64,000 nucleotides of DNA from Candidatus Thorarchaeota archaeon (GCA_011364985.1 RDOC01000005.1:1-64000); one strand, 5' to 3'; shown: positions 26,452 through 35,233, numbered from the stretch's first letter. Made by a program: numbers and translations. Notes: generated by a model not told the origin, from the sequence alone.

Positions 26452-26949
26452 CTACTTCGACACACTGTTCGGAATAAGAGGCCGATTGATTGGAGAGAAC
26501 AGAGGAGATACATCCTCTTCATCGTTGGCATCTACGGGGCACTTTTTGGCGGTTGGTATGACTCGGGAAGTTTCCATCCACATACGCATTTTGTCAACTT
26601 GACTTCGGAGCTGAATGATGCTATCAGCATGGCCCAAGGATAGCGCACCAGAGTTGATGTGCAACCCTTTTGCGTGAGCAGTATAGAAGAACACCTTGAA
26701 CCCTTTTGCATGCATCTTTTGCGCTTTCTCCCCCACACTCAGGACCAAATCAAGGTCGTCCTCGGTTTCGAGAGTCATATAGAAGGCAGGATGAAGCGGA
26801 TGTTCAGTGTCAGTAAATTTCACAACTCTGGTTCCAGGGAGAAAGTGTTTGTTAACGCAGGATGTACATCGCCACTCATTTCCTTCGGAGAACTCATTGT
26901 ATACTGCATGAACGTTCCTTGTTGATCCGCAAGCGCCACATCTCATCAC
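26452..26949 (-). CDS. Zinc-ribbon protein of unknown function
   Basis: A 165-residue protein with an N-terminal four-Cys ribbon (CGAC at about 4-7, CTSC at about 28-31) followed by an alpha/beta part: a strand AFYMTLETEDDLDLVLSVGE, a helix, the strand-like VFFYTAHAKGLHINS, and a helix rich in charged residues. The C-terminal 30 residues look disordered. The two start candidates are the adjacent ATG codons at 26949 and 26946. It ends 31 bases from the convergent GNAT gene. No catalytic residues are evident. Confidence 0.6.
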   Translation of the reverse strand: MMRCGACGSTRNVHAVYNEFSEGNEWRCTSCVNKHFLPGTRVVKFTDTEHPLHPAFYMTLETEDDLDLVLSVGEKAQKMHAKGFKVFFYTAHAKGLHINSGALSLGHADSIIQLRSQVDKMRMWMETSRVIPTAKKCPVDANDEEDVSPLFSPINRPLIPNSVSK

Positions 26950-27142
26950 ATATAGTCACCCTCACAAGAGGAGTACCTCTATTTCACAGGGAAATCAGAT
27001 AGCTACAAAGAACTTGAGATGTTATGTTCTTCTCGTGATACACACAATAAGCCACCAATTCACTAGCTCATTCAAGAATGGAAAGGAGCGGCAGCCCGAT
27101 AATGGATGCTGTGCGGATTTAGTTCGCGTTTTCCACCAATAG

Positions 27143-27421
27143 CTAAAGAACCTTCATCCTCGTTCCGATTGCCGTACGATTGACGTAGAAGTCTATCTGC
27201 ATTTCTTTCATCCGTACTGGGTCCACAGCGTAAAGTGATTGGCGCATATCAAGCAGATTGGGAATCTTTAAGCAGAGCTTCTTTTCCGTAAGCCTTCGCA
27301 AGGCAGTCGATACCGTCCTTGACGGGAGGCCCATTTGCTCGCGAATCTCCAACGGTGTCATTGGTCCCTTTGCTGCCAGCTCTTGGAGTACAACCAATGC
27401 TGTTGGAGTCAATTCAGCCAT
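27143..27421 (-). CDS. MarR/HTH-type transcriptional regulator
   Basis: A 92-residue winged-helix protein starting at ATG 27421. The helix-turn-helix is MTPLEIREQMGLPSRTVSTA (about residues 21-40), with the recognition helix SRTVSTALRRLTEKK, then a wing (CLKIPNLLDMRQSLYAVDP). It resembles MarR-like or HTH_24 proteins that bind as dimers. It is divergent from the Lrp-like regulator; the shared 260-base region contains seven CGGCAA/TTGCCG elements, which are natural candidates for the binding sites of one of the two. The frame is open far upstream (to 27922), but that part runs antisense through the divergent gene and is not protein-like. Confidence 0.72.
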   Translation of the reverse strand: MAELTPTALVVLQELAAKGPMTPLEIREQMGLPSRTVSTALRRLTEKKLCLKIPNLLDMRQSLYAVDPVRMKEMQIDFYVNRTAIGTRMKVL

Positions 27422-27470
27422 CCTGCCAAGCTCCTTGATGCTTCTGTGTTTAATTATTCCTCCGTTCCAT

Positions 27471-27552
27471 CGGCAAATTATCGGCACTAATATTGCCGCA
27501 ACATTGCCATACATATGCGGCAAATCACTTAAGTTTATTTTGCCGTCGGCAA
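27471..27552. promoter_or_regulatory. Array of CGGCAA/TTGCCG elements between two divergent regulators
   Basis: Seven copies of a six-base element in either orientation: CGGCAA 27471, CGGCAc 27482, TTGCCG 27493, TTGCCa 27504, CGGCAA 27518, TTGCCG 27540 and CGGCAA 27547. The first four are spaced exactly 11 bases apart, one helical turn, and the last two form the perfect palindrome TTGCCG-T-CGGCAA. Such phasing on one DNA face is characteristic of cooperative operator arrays. AT-rich DNA between the copies (ACTTAAGTTTATTT) could contain the TATA boxes. Confidence 0.7.
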
Positions 27553-27681
27553 TCGAGAGGCATATGTGCAGGACTTCATGGAAGAGATGCAATAGAACAT
27601 CAATAACAAGGAAGTGAGAGTCTGAAGAAACGATCCACACTTGATAAGACTGCCCGACGCATACTCGCTGCGATTGACAGG

Positions 27682-28713
27682 ATGGGGGGAAGTGCATCAG
27701 CACAAGAGATAGGTGACGCTCTGAGTATTCCGGCCAGAACAGTAAGATACAGACTCTCAGTGATGATGGAAAGAGGAATGCTATTACCATCGTACTACCA
27801 GACGAGAGAGAGAAGAGTTGGACTCGGTGAGAAGATTCTGGTAGTTCAAGAGGAACCCGAAAAAGGTGATGATCTGCAGAGGTGCATAAGCAAGATACCA
27901 ATATTCTACTGGTACATTCCAACCTACGGAAAGCATGATGGATACTTGATTCATTCTGTATACGACGTGAGAGAACCTGAGAAGCTGACGAAAATTGTCG
28001 ATAAGCTGAAGAATACAGGTCTCATCCAAGATTACTATTCTTTTGATATTCTTGACACTGATTCAAAGAGAATAGACTTCTCTGAGTATGGGCCTCGTGG
28101 TAAATGGCTCTGGGATGCAGAGCTCTGGAAGAAGGAGATAGAAAAGGGCTTTCCTGAGGGAGTAAGAACGCCACATAACATGAGCTTGGAGGACGAGATC
28201 ATCGAATGCGATGCAAATGATATCAGAATTCTGAAGGAACTCAAACTCGGAGTGGAGACCTCTATGACAGCACTTGCATCAACAACGGGTATTCCAGTTT
28301 CCAGTGTCAGAGAAAAGGTACAGCGTCTGAGGAAGAAAGGTATCGTAAAAGGATATCGTCGTGCCTACGGTTTTGCTGAAGATGCGATATGGTTCTCGTG
28401 TTTCATTAAGATTCGAGAAAACATTCCTGGGGTATTGAACATGTTCTACGCACTACCGCACCCAGGTGTCATCATGATGGAGAGTGAAACCAGCTATTGC
28501 GTAAGCTTTGGATTCACAGCCTCAGAGCTCAGCGCGTTTTTAGAGGGATTCAGGCTGTTGACAAGCAATCTGGAACACTATGCCTTTCAGTTTCATTTGC
28601 CTGATATTATCGAGTCGACATATGCCAATGTCTTTGATTTCTTCAATGAAGAAAAGAACCGATGGGACATTCCTATTGATAAGTGTATGAGAATAATAGA
28701 CCAGTATTCGTAG
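27682..28713 (+). CDS. Regulator with two helix-turn-helix domains, Lrp/AsnC-like
   Basis: At least 343 residues with two HTH modules around alpha/beta domains: ASAQEIGDALSIPARTVRYR at the N-terminus and, at about 180-215, ILKELKLGVETSMTALASTT with recognition helix VSSVREKVQRLRKKG. The pattern is that of double Lrp-like regulators that sense a small molecule. The first HTH clearly begins before ATG 27682: the in-frame upstream codons read STLDKTARRILAAIDRMGG, the expected first helix, back to TAA at 27604, yet this stretch has no ATG, GTG or TTG. CTG at 27622, preceded by AGGAAGTGAG, is the only obvious candidate, or a frame error lies here. Divergent from the MarR-like gene. Confidence 0.7.
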   Translation: MGGSASAQEIGDALSIPARTVRYRLSVMMERGMLLPSYYQTRERRVGLGEKILVVQEEPEKGDDLQRCISKIPIFYWYIPTYGKHDGYLIHSVYDVREPEKLTKIVDKLKNTGLIQDYYSFDILDTDSKRIDFSEYGPRGKWLWDAELWKKEIEKGFPEGVRTPHNMSLEDEIIECDANDIRILKELKLGVETSMTALASTTGIPVSSVREKVQRLRKKGIVKGYRRAYGFAEDAIWFSCFIKIRENIPGVLNMFYALPHPGVIMMESETSYCVSFGFTASELSAFLEGFRLLTSNLEHYAFQFHLPDIIESTYANVFDFFNEEKNRWDIPIDKCMRIIDQYS

Positions 28714-28717
28714 TACA

Positions 28718-29881
28718 ATGTCGAGGAATGTTAGCATGCCTGTGAAGCCAAATTATGATGATAGCATTGTCAATCTTATGAGTTCAATCGCAGGGGCGCT
28801 TGGAGTTGAGAGTCCGTACGCACCACTGGACATGGGATTCTCTGATTTTGATGAAATAAGCAACATAGTACTTCTGATTGTAGATGGCGTAGGTTTCAAT
28901 TATCTGCAAAATCGGGGAAAGAAAACCCTGTTCCACAAATCACTCAGACGGCCAATAACATCAGTATTCCCGCCATCAACTGGCTCTGCAATTACTTCGT
29001 TCATGACTGGTTTGGCACCGCAGCAACACGCAGTGACTGGATGGTTCGTTTATCTGAAAGAGTATGGAATAATGTCTAGAATCCTGCCTTTCTCAACATG
29101 CATTGACTGGAATGTAATTGAAGCTTCGATTTCTGATGTAGTGAATACCCGTCCAATATTCGATAAGATAGATCGCAATCACATCATCCTTACACCCCAC
29201 AATATCAGCAATTCAAAATTCACCATCAATTTGAGGGGAGACGCACGTATCATAGGATACAATGAACTAGCCGACCTTTTTCAAAAAGCACAAAACACAG
29301 TGTCGAATAGCCTAGAGGGCTGTTTCTTGTATGCATACTGGGGGGTTTACGATAGTGTTAGCCACACACTTGGATCTAATAGTCAGGAGGCACAGCAACA
29401 ACTATGGGAGTTTGATGATGCACTTAAGCAATTCAGCGAGAAAATGGAAGGAACTGATACTATGATTGTCGTTACAAGTGACCATGGATTTCAAGATGTT
29501 TCTGAAGACAATATTGTTCACGCAGCCAACCATTCGGACTTAATGGATTGCCTCATCCTGCCATTCGGCGGAGATACGCGAGCAGCCTACTGCTATGTAC
29601 GCCCTTCGATGACTGATGCCTTTGAGAAGTATGTTTCGAACAAGCTGAGTCACGTCTGCCAGATTCGCTCCAGCACGGCAATGATTAGAGAAGGGTGGTT
29701 TGGGAACTTTGAACCAAATCCAAGACTTCAGGAGAGGGTTGGTGACTACATCCTGCTCGCGAAGAATGGATATTGCTTCATGAATTCCTTTCCGGGTCAG
29801 GAAGGAGCAGCTTTTCCTGGGCATCATGGTGGCGTATCAAAGGACGAAATGCTTGTGCCGTTGAGCACGATCTACTGTTAG
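28718..29881 (+). CDS. Type I phosphodiesterase/nucleotide pyrophosphatase-like protein
   Basis: A 387-residue member of the alkaline phosphatase superfamily. The first metal ligand is in IVLLIVDGVGFNYL (about 50-63); the nucleophile loop is PPSTGSAITSFMTGLAPQQH (about 87-106), with Thr or Ser of STGSA as nucleophile; the second metal cluster is VVTSDHGFQDV (about 248-258); and a late His is in PGHHGGVS near the C-terminus. Enzymes of this type hydrolyse phosphodiesters, nucleotide sugars or GPI-like/phospholipid headgroups. There is no signal peptide. It begins 4 bases after the Lrp-like regulator gene, so the two form one transcript and the regulator may control it. Confidence 0.82.
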   Translation: MSRNVSMPVKPNYDDSIVNLMSSIAGALGVESPYAPLDMGFSDFDEISNIVLLIVDGVGFNYLQNRGKKTLFHKSLRRPITSVFPPSTGSAITSFMTGLAPQQHAVTGWFVYLKEYGIMSRILPFSTCIDWNVIEASISDVVNTRPIFDKIDRNHIILTPHNISNSKFTINLRGDARIIGYNELADLFQKAQNTVSNSLEGCFLYAYWGVYDSVSHTLGSNSQEAQQQLWEFDDALKQFSEKMEGTDTMIVVTSDHGFQDVSEDNIVHAANHSDLMDCLILPFGGDTRAAYCYVRPSMTDAFEKYVSNKLSHVCQIRSSTAMIREGWFGNFEPNPRLQERVGDYILLAKNGYCFMNSFPGQEGAAFPGHHGGVSKDEMLVPLSTIYC

Positions 29882-30080
29882 CAGCTAATCCAAGTAACAT
29901 CGATAATATCTGACCTCACAACAGGGACCATTAATATAGAATGTTCATGATTGACCCAATTGCCACGTGTAAGGCCTTTGAATTACACTATTATGCGATG
30001 GAGAAGGGGAGGGGTTCATCATGTCTGGAGTACTGCTTTTTCTGTTGTGATGAATTCAAGGAGCAGTTTCCCCTTTGATC

Positions 30081-30764
30081 TTACCCTCCGAATAGTAGTC
30101 TTGCAATCAATCCGAAGAGAGCGATGTAGAAATTCCCACTTGGTGGAGCAATGAAGTCAAGTGAAAGATGGAAATATGGACGAAGAACCCAAGCCAATTG
30201 TGTTCCAACAAAGGCCAGTACACCTGTGCCTATCACCATTGCAGGAATCCATTTCTTATTCTCGCCATGAAGTCGGTTGAAGCCTTGCAGAAGGTATGCA
30301 ACGGCCGTAAATCCAGAAATTGTGAAGAAGAACACGTTCAGAAGAACTGTGAAAGCATAAGACGAAAAAGTTCGTTCAGGCGTAGTGAACATGAAGAAGA
30401 GAGTTACTGGAAGAAAGGAAATCAGCAAGGTCGCCATAGCAGTGATTGATACTGCAAAGAGTGCCGCCATTTGTCGGAAGCTGAGCTCGCCACCCAGGAT
30501 TCCGTTCAATACAAAAAAAGTCGGCAAAGAAACATAAACTGCGACAAGCAATAGTAAAGGGATTTTTATGGCATCATAGAAGATCTGGATTCCTCCTGCA
30601 TAAGTACCCATTACCATACCGTAAAGCAGTCCAAAAAGCACAGTAGCCAAGGTGGACGTAATCAGATGTTCCGTAATATTGCTTTTATCCTTGATATCTT
30701 GGTATACGCTCTCCCTGGCTTGAATATAGCGAGCGATTGTCTCAAAGAAGACCTCTCGATTCAT
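30081..30764 (-). CDS. Yip1-like six-helix membrane protein
   Basis: About 227 residues from ATG 30764, which follows AAGAGGAGATGG, a good ribosome site; the open frame continues upstream to 30875 but that part is not plausible. After an amphipathic N-terminus (NREVFFETIARYIQARESVY) come six hydrophobic helices, the third loop being FFVLNGILGGELSFRQMAAL. The helix order and the Gly/Gln motif in the centre resemble Yip1-domain proteins and related prokaryotic families. Transport or membrane organisation roles are possible but unproven. A ruined small membrane-protein gene lies upstream on the same strand. Confidence 0.6.
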   Translation of the reverse strand: MNREVFFETIARYIQARESVYQDIKDKSNITEHLITSTLATVLFGLLYGMVMGTYAGGIQIFYDAIKIPLLLLVAVYVSLPTFFVLNGILGGELSFRQMAALFAVSITAMATLLISFLPVTLFFMFTTPERTFSSYAFTVLLNVFFFTISGFTAVAYLLQGFNRLHGENKKWIPAMVIGTGVLAFVGTQLAWVLRPYFHLSLDFIAPPSGNFYIALFGLIARLLFGG

Positions 30765-30931
30765 TATTCCATCTCCTCTTATGAAAGTAGCAGCAAAGAA
30801 ACTGTATGCACAAAAGAAGGCATAGTAATTTCGATTAAAGAAGAGATGTACTATTTGAGCATCTTTATGAAGCACTGAAGAAACGAGATAGAAGTTCGTA
30901 ATTCATACCTTTGAAGCAATCTAACCAATCA

Positions 30932-31356
30932 CTATTGCCTATTTCTTATGGTCGGCAGCTGTTCAGCAAACAGAAACCCAAAAAGAAGGTCTATTGCCAC
31001 AATAAGAAGAACTCAAACAGAGCAGTCGCCAGCAATTGTGCGAAGAACATCAACGGAAAAGACTACCACCTTCCAGAAGACAGCCATTTGAATCAGTCCA
31101 TGTTTCTTGTGTACATTCAGGCTAACAAAGTAGAAACCCAATCCTAGCGAGAAGATGAAAGCCAAGAAGATATCGAACCAGAGTAGTGATATAGGTGTCT
31201 GTAGTCCAAAGAAAGAAAACGCATTTGGGATAGCAAATGAAAGTATCCCAAAGATAATCGCAAGGCTGCAATTTCAGAACGCACCAACCAAGAAGAGTAG
31301 TCTGTGGTATCGAACCGTTCCGTGATTACCGACCCAGACATACAGGAGTTCAGCAC
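30932..31356 (-). pseudogene. Decayed small multi-spanning membrane protein gene
   Basis: The minus strand contains a hydrophobic protein pattern split by lesions. A stretch of about 70 codons reads LAIIFGILSFAIPNAFSFFG, then ISLLWFDIFLAFIFSLGLGF and VVVFSVDVLRTIAGDCSV, flanked by TGA on both sides in frame; beyond the second TGA it continues VLLIVAIDLLFGFLFAEQLP to a TAG at 30932. The likely N-terminus (TTDYSSWLVRSEIAALRL) is in a different frame. Together this gives a four-helix protein resembling the small DoxX/DUF4345-like families in shape. Two stops and at least one frameshift argue for a dead gene. It is immediately upstream of the Yip1-like gene on the same strand. Confidence 0.6.
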
Positions 31357-31463
31357 TCTTATGATTTCACTTACGCGGGTGGCTCCAGTCTGTCTATTCG
31401 GTGGCGTGAAGAGAAACTGTCAAGATGAAAGAGTTCTAGTCTTTTCAGGACTGTGAGAGTAAT

Positions 31464-32357
31464 TCAGAGTAGCATTTGCATAGCCTTTGCTGTGCCCATG
31501 TTTCTAAGAGTGATTTCTAGGCCGGGGTCAAGAACAAGGGCACGATTATAACATTCCATCGCACGTTTTACCTCTCCCTTCTCTCTCAGCACAACTCCAA
31601 GATTGTTCCAACCCCGCGGGTCCTCAGGTGTTGAGATTGTGTAGGTTTCTAGATAGGGAACAGCATCAATCCATCGCTCAACGAACCAAAGTGAAGTTCC
31701 ATACCGGAATATGATTTCTGGTTGGTTCTCGTCGTAGTCTAGGCTCGATCTGTAGAAATCACAAGCTCGCTCATAGTTACCAGCTTCATAGCAGAGGCTG
31801 CCAACCATATTTAATGCGATGAGGGAACCCGGATGTAGTTCAATGGCCATATTCAGACTGATGCAAGCGGCGTTGTAGCGAGAAGTCTTTGCCTGACATA
31901 TGCCTCGTAGCTCCCATGCTTCATAGATATCATCATCAATATCAAGAACTCTTGAGGTGATCTTCAATACCGCCTTGCACTTACCTAGGTGGCTCGCGGC
32001 CTTAGCAAATGTAAGCAATGCCTCGAGATCCTCTCCTCCAACGTTTGAGTACTTTTGCAGAGTATCAAATGCCTCGTCATACAGCCCCATCGAGAATTCT
32101 AGCATTCCTAGATGAAGAAGCGGTTCAATCCATTGTGGCTTGAGATTAGCAGCCTTGATGAAGCTTCTTCTTGCCTTCTCAAGATCCCAAGCCTGCTGAT
32201 ATACCAATCCAAGGAGGTTCCATGCTTCAGCGAAAGCACTGTCTTCTTCAACAGCAGCAACTAGCGCTTCCTCTGCCGCACTCAGTTCTCCGAATTGTCT
32301 GTACCTTTCTCCCTTGCGATAGAGTATCATTGCTTCTTTACTGGCAGAAGGACTCAT
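31464..32357 (-). CDS. Tetratricopeptide repeat protein
   Basis: A 297-residue protein made of seven or eight TPR units, for example AFAEAWNLLGLVYQQAWDLE, EAWELRGICQAKTSRYNAAC, and RGWNNLGVVLREKGEVKRAM. The repeats cover nearly the whole length, with no other domain, signal peptide or membrane helix, so it is a cytosolic scaffold or adaptor. Asgard genomes are rich in such proteins. Both flanks contain decayed or empty DNA, so context does not indicate a partner. ATG 32357 (MSPSASKEAM) begins just before the first helix. Confidence 0.82.
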   Translation of the reverse strand: MSPSASKEAMILYRKGERYRQFGELSAAEEALVAAVEEDSAFAEAWNLLGLVYQQAWDLEKARRSFIKAANLKPQWIEPLLHLGMLEFSMGLYDEAFDTLQKYSNVGGEDLEALLTFAKAASHLGKCKAVLKITSRVLDIDDDIYEAWELRGICQAKTSRYNAACISLNMAIELHPGSLIALNMVGSLCYEAGNYERACDFYRSSLDYDENQPEIIFRYGTSLWFVERWIDAVPYLETYTISTPEDPRGWNNLGVVLREKGEVKRAMECYNRALVLDPGLEITLRNMGTAKAMQMLL

Positions 32358-32497
32358 TCGTTGAGAACCCCGGTTCGTTTCACTATTGACAAGGACGTGC
32401 GTAAATCAAGAAGTAGCATTGAAGGTTTTTGAATGATTATCCGATGAAGGCCAAAGGCGAGTATCCCTTGTCAAGTAGAGAAAGAGAAGAGGCAGAC

Positions 32498-32513
32498 GCC
32501 TTCTGAGGAAGGC
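32498..32513. other. Perfect short hairpin in a gene-poor region
   Basis: GCCTTC (32498-32503), loop TGAG, GAAGGC (32508-32513). It lies between the TPR gene start and a degraded region. No T tract follows on either strand, so it is not a convincing terminator; it might be an RNA structure or chance. Confidence 0.3.
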
Positions 32514-32557
32514 GCCTAGTTACTGTTAGAACGGGTGATACCCAGCCAATTCTGAAT

Positions 32558-32986
32558 CTAGACAATATACCACCGTCTATTGTATTCAAGCTCTGAGTCA
32601 TCGATACCCCTCTCTGATTTTTGCTCTTCCTTCTTCTTCGAAGGAGGGGGATCTATGACGTTGGCTTTGGAACTCACGCTCTTATTGGATTCAGGATGTT
32701 CCTGTTCTGCTTTCGATGAGTTTAGGGTTATGATCTCCACCTCTATGGATTTCATGCTTGCTTCAGCAAGATTCGCATTACTGGACGATGACTCTCAAAG
32801 GCCTTGACACTGCTTAATCGTCCATAGCTCATGGAATCAGACGTTTGCCTTTCTATTAGCACATTCATGTTCAGTAGAAGGTGCAGTGAACAAGCATTGG
32901 TCAGCAAATGCCTGATTCGGTTTCAGGTTGGTCCTACGCATCACATTGTGCAGATTCTCGAAACATTGTGAGACCTCCTGAAACAT
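32558..32986 (-). pseudogene. Possible degraded coding region
   Basis: Three protein-like pieces follow each other on the minus strand in different frames: from ATG 32986, MFQEVSQCFENLHNVMRRTN and further residues to TGA; then a piece containing SYGRLSSVKAFESHRPVMRI; then a hydrophilic 65-residue frame (32755-32558) with KKKEEQKSERGIDDSELEYN. The order and the absence of any opposing gene suggest one small gene broken by two frameshifts, but no family is recognised and chance open frames cannot be excluded. The last piece alone could be a real small protein. Confidence 0.3.
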
Positions 32987-33320
32987 ACTGCTTCTTGTAG
33001 TATTCACTAGAAGTCAAATAGCTCAATCAAGATACAACCAAAGGCTGGTCTATATATCGTTTTCCAACAGAGTAATGCTACTCGCATTCCAAGTGTAGTT
33101 GTAGAGAGAGACCTTTGGCGACGCAGTCACTAAAGCGTAAAGACATCATCGTATTGGAGATTCAGGATTAAAAAGCCAGCGTTATCTATGAGAGCATCTG
33201 TGGGAATACAGAGACCGGTAAGGAACAGAAGAAACGAATGTTTCCCCTCATCTTGTCTGGTATGGTACTAATTCACAGGAGAAATGATCAACATTGTACA
33301 ATGCGTCAAGAGAAGATTCA
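32987..33320. other. Intergenic stretch without recognised features
   Basis: About 330 bases with no supported coding frame on either strand, no hairpin of note and no repeat. An AT-rich segment (CTATATATCG at about 33050-33059) could be a TATA-like box on either strand. Confidence 0.5.
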
Positions 33321-33518
33321 ATGATTAAGAAAGAGAGCATCCTTGTGATTGTAATATGCCTAGTGTTTCTTCTTACAGATTTTGTACTTGCGGGATTACA
33401 TTCATATTTGGACGATTCCCAGCCGCCTGAGCAATTGCAATCATTGTTAGTATTCTTGGAGGATGAGGGCTGCTTCCTCATAGATTCGGCTTCTGATCCA
33501 TGCATCTGTCTTGCGTAG
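33321..33518 (+). CDS. Small exported protein, 65 residues
   Basis: ATG 33321 begins a basic residue pair and a hydrophobic segment (ILVIVICLVFLLTDFVLAG) typical of a signal peptide or membrane anchor, followed by about 38 residues containing DDSQPPEQLQ and four cysteines in CFLIDSASDPCICLA at the end. The frame is open from 33294 but ATG 33321 fits the signal sequence. The Cys pairs suggest a disulfide or metal site outside the cell. Isolated gene, unknown family, moderate chance of being spurious. Confidence 0.42.
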   Translation: MIKKESILVIVICLVFLLTDFVLAGLHSYLDDSQPPEQLQSLLVFLEDEGCFLIDSASDPCICLA

Positions 33519-33581
33519 CTGGAAAAAACCGATTCAAAGAAAGCTATTGGAGGACGGTCTGTCCTTAACCTCTCATGTGTA

Positions 33582-34769
33582 CTAGGCAATTTCAAGCCAA
33601 TCCTCTGATCTGGACAAGACTCTGCAGTCCCTTTCGGTAATGGCATATGTATCTTCAATTCCAAGAACTTCATGCCCAGGGAGAATCAGTTTTGGTTCAG
33701 ACGCCAAGATATTGCCTTCTTCAAGAGGTGGACCCCTAGAATAGAAGATAGGCAACTCATCAAGCTCAAGTCCCACACCATGTCCGATGAATGCAACTTT
33801 GTCTGTCTGGTATCCCATGAACTGGTCATTCACATCCAATTCCTTACTAAGCTCGATTACTTCAGTATATAGACTCCCGAGGCTAACGCCAGGCCGCATT
33901 CTATTGGTGATGAACTCCTTTATTTCTTGAAGTATCGTGAGTTTTCTTCTTGCATCCTTTTCGAATTTGCCGCAGACCAGCGTTCTAGTGGTATCAGAGA
34001 TATACCCATTGATGTTTCCACAACTATCAACCAAGAAGGGTCGATTGCGACCAAGTTTCCGTCGAGTTGGACCAAAGGGATGTTTGAGAGAGAGCCCTTG
34101 ACCAGATATAGGAGTGAAGAATGTGTTGAGAGAAGACGAGCTACTCGATACAACATATGAGTATATCAGCATTGATGAATTGAAAGCACGTGTCGTGATA
34201 TATCCTGCATGACCATGCTCCACAAGCCATGAATCCAGATGCATCGATAGCTCGATTTCTGTCATGTCGGGCGTCACAATTTCGCAACAGTGGACAAGAG
34301 ACTCATCAACCAAATCTGCCGCTTTCTCTATGAGGGTAATTTCGAATTCTGATTTCCTTGATCTGATTGTCCTGAAGATCGAACTGCCGTCTACAAGATC
34401 AATGCCCTTAACTCGGGATTTGAGAAAGGTCATGAGGGAGTAAGGAATGATGTCTGATTCCATTGCTATACGCGAGCCCTTCGAGATGCCAAGAGTCTCA
34501 AAGAGCTTGGATTGTCTGCCCATTGGTCGGACATCTGATATTCCTGAGTATGCGCTGACAAGATTTTCATTGCGTTCGGCAAGCCTCATGGCTTCACCAT
34601 CAGCAGGAACATAGACTGCGCCCGGGATTCCAATACCTGAGTAGTAGTACAGCTCTGTGGTGGAGAGAAGGATTGCGCCATCCAGATTTGCCTCTCTGAG
34701 GCTAACTTCAAGTCTCTGAATTCTACTGGAAATCTCATCCTTTGGAACCTTAAGATACACGTATTCCAT
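33582..34769 (-). CDS. M24 family metallopeptidase, Xaa-Pro dipeptidase-like
   Basis: About 395 residues with the two-domain creatinase/prolidase build. The C-terminal pita-bread domain keeps all five metal ligands: Asp in LVDSCGN, Asp in ISDTTRTL, His in GHGVGLELDE, Glu in ASEPKLIL and Glu in GIEDTYAI. The N-terminal half (LREANLDGAILLSTTELYYY) is the non-catalytic creatinase N domain. It should cleave dipeptides with Pro at the second position or remove an N-terminal residue before Pro. ATG 34769 is chosen over the upstream TTG at 34793. A Ser-rich insertion (YVVSSSSSSLNTFF) sits in the catalytic domain, which is unusual. Divergent from the thioredoxin-like gene. Confidence 0.87.
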   Translation of the reverse strand: MEYVYLKVPKDEISSRIQRLEVSLREANLDGAILLSTTELYYYSGIGIPGAVYVPADGEAMRLAERNENLVSAYSGISDVRPMGRQSKLFETLGISKGSRIAMESDIIPYSLMTFLKSRVKGIDLVDGSSIFRTIRSRKSEFEITLIEKAADLVDESLVHCCEIVTPDMTEIELSMHLDSWLVEHGHAGYITTRAFNSSMLIYSYVVSSSSSSLNTFFTPISGQGLSLKHPFGPTRRKLGRNRPFLVDSCGNINGYISDTTRTLVCGKFEKDARRKLTILQEIKEFITNRMRPGVSLGSLYTEVIELSKELDVNDQFMGYQTDKVAFIGHGVGLELDELPIFYSRGPPLEEGNILASEPKLILPGHEVLGIEDTYAITERDCRVLSRSEDWLEIA

Positions 34770-34888
34770 GCATATATTGCGATATATGCTCAATATGACT
34801 CCTGCGAATTGACGAAATTCCCGCGGATATACCTACCAGAATAAGTAATAATAGGAACTAAGCATGAATATTTGGAGGCGGATGTTAG

Positions 34889-35227
34889 ATGACGAAGGTC
34901 GTAGAAATGTCAAATGGACTTGGCAAAACCCCATGCGGCAGATGCAGCTGCATAATCGTCTATACTGGAGATTATTGCCTTTTCTGCGACGCAGCAAAAG
35001 AGATGCTTGGCGAAGCAATAGCGCACTATGGAGTATCAGATGCTGCAATTTGCCAAGTCGACGTTGACTCAGAAGACGGTTGCGGCTGTAATGACGGAAT
35101 CACAAGACTTCCGACAATCAGAATATGCAACGTCAAACTTGAGGGATTGCCTGATGAGAAGGAAATCACCGATGCGGTCCTAAGGGCACTTATGATGGAT
35201 TGCTTCTGCGAGGACCCAAGGTATTAG
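34889..35227 (+). CDS. Cysteine-rich thioredoxin/glutaredoxin-like protein
   Basis: A 112-residue thioredoxin-fold candidate. The active-site pair is CLFC at residues 30-33 after the strand IIVYTGDY, and the cis-proline loop is RLPTIRI (Pro75), in the correct order for the fold. There are eight further cysteines, including CGRC at 16-19 region, CGC near 65-67 and MDCFC at the C-terminus, so metal binding or multiple disulfides are possible. GGAGG at 34874-34878 precedes the ATG by ten bases. It may serve thiol-disulfide exchange for nearby envelope proteins, but there is no direct link. Confidence 0.68.
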   Translation: MTKVVEMSNGLGKTPCGRCSCIIVYTGDYCLFCDAAKEMLGEAIAHYGVSDAAICQVDVDSEDGCGCNDGITRLPTIRICNVKLEGLPDEKEITDAVLRALMMDCFCEDPRY

Positions 35228-35233
35228 AGATGA

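Noticed and set aside
27422-27922. Upstream extension of the MarR-like frame
   Set aside because: Runs antisense to the Lrp-like gene and through the operator array; Cys/Ser/Leu-rich shadow translation.
29951-30154. 67-codon plus-strand frame
   Set aside because: Antisense to the Yip1-like gene end, composition not protein-like.
645-31356. Stop-codon reassignment (for example TAG as pyrrolysine)
   Set aside because: Interrupting stops include TAG, TAA and TGA, and frameshifts also occur; no single recoding explains them.
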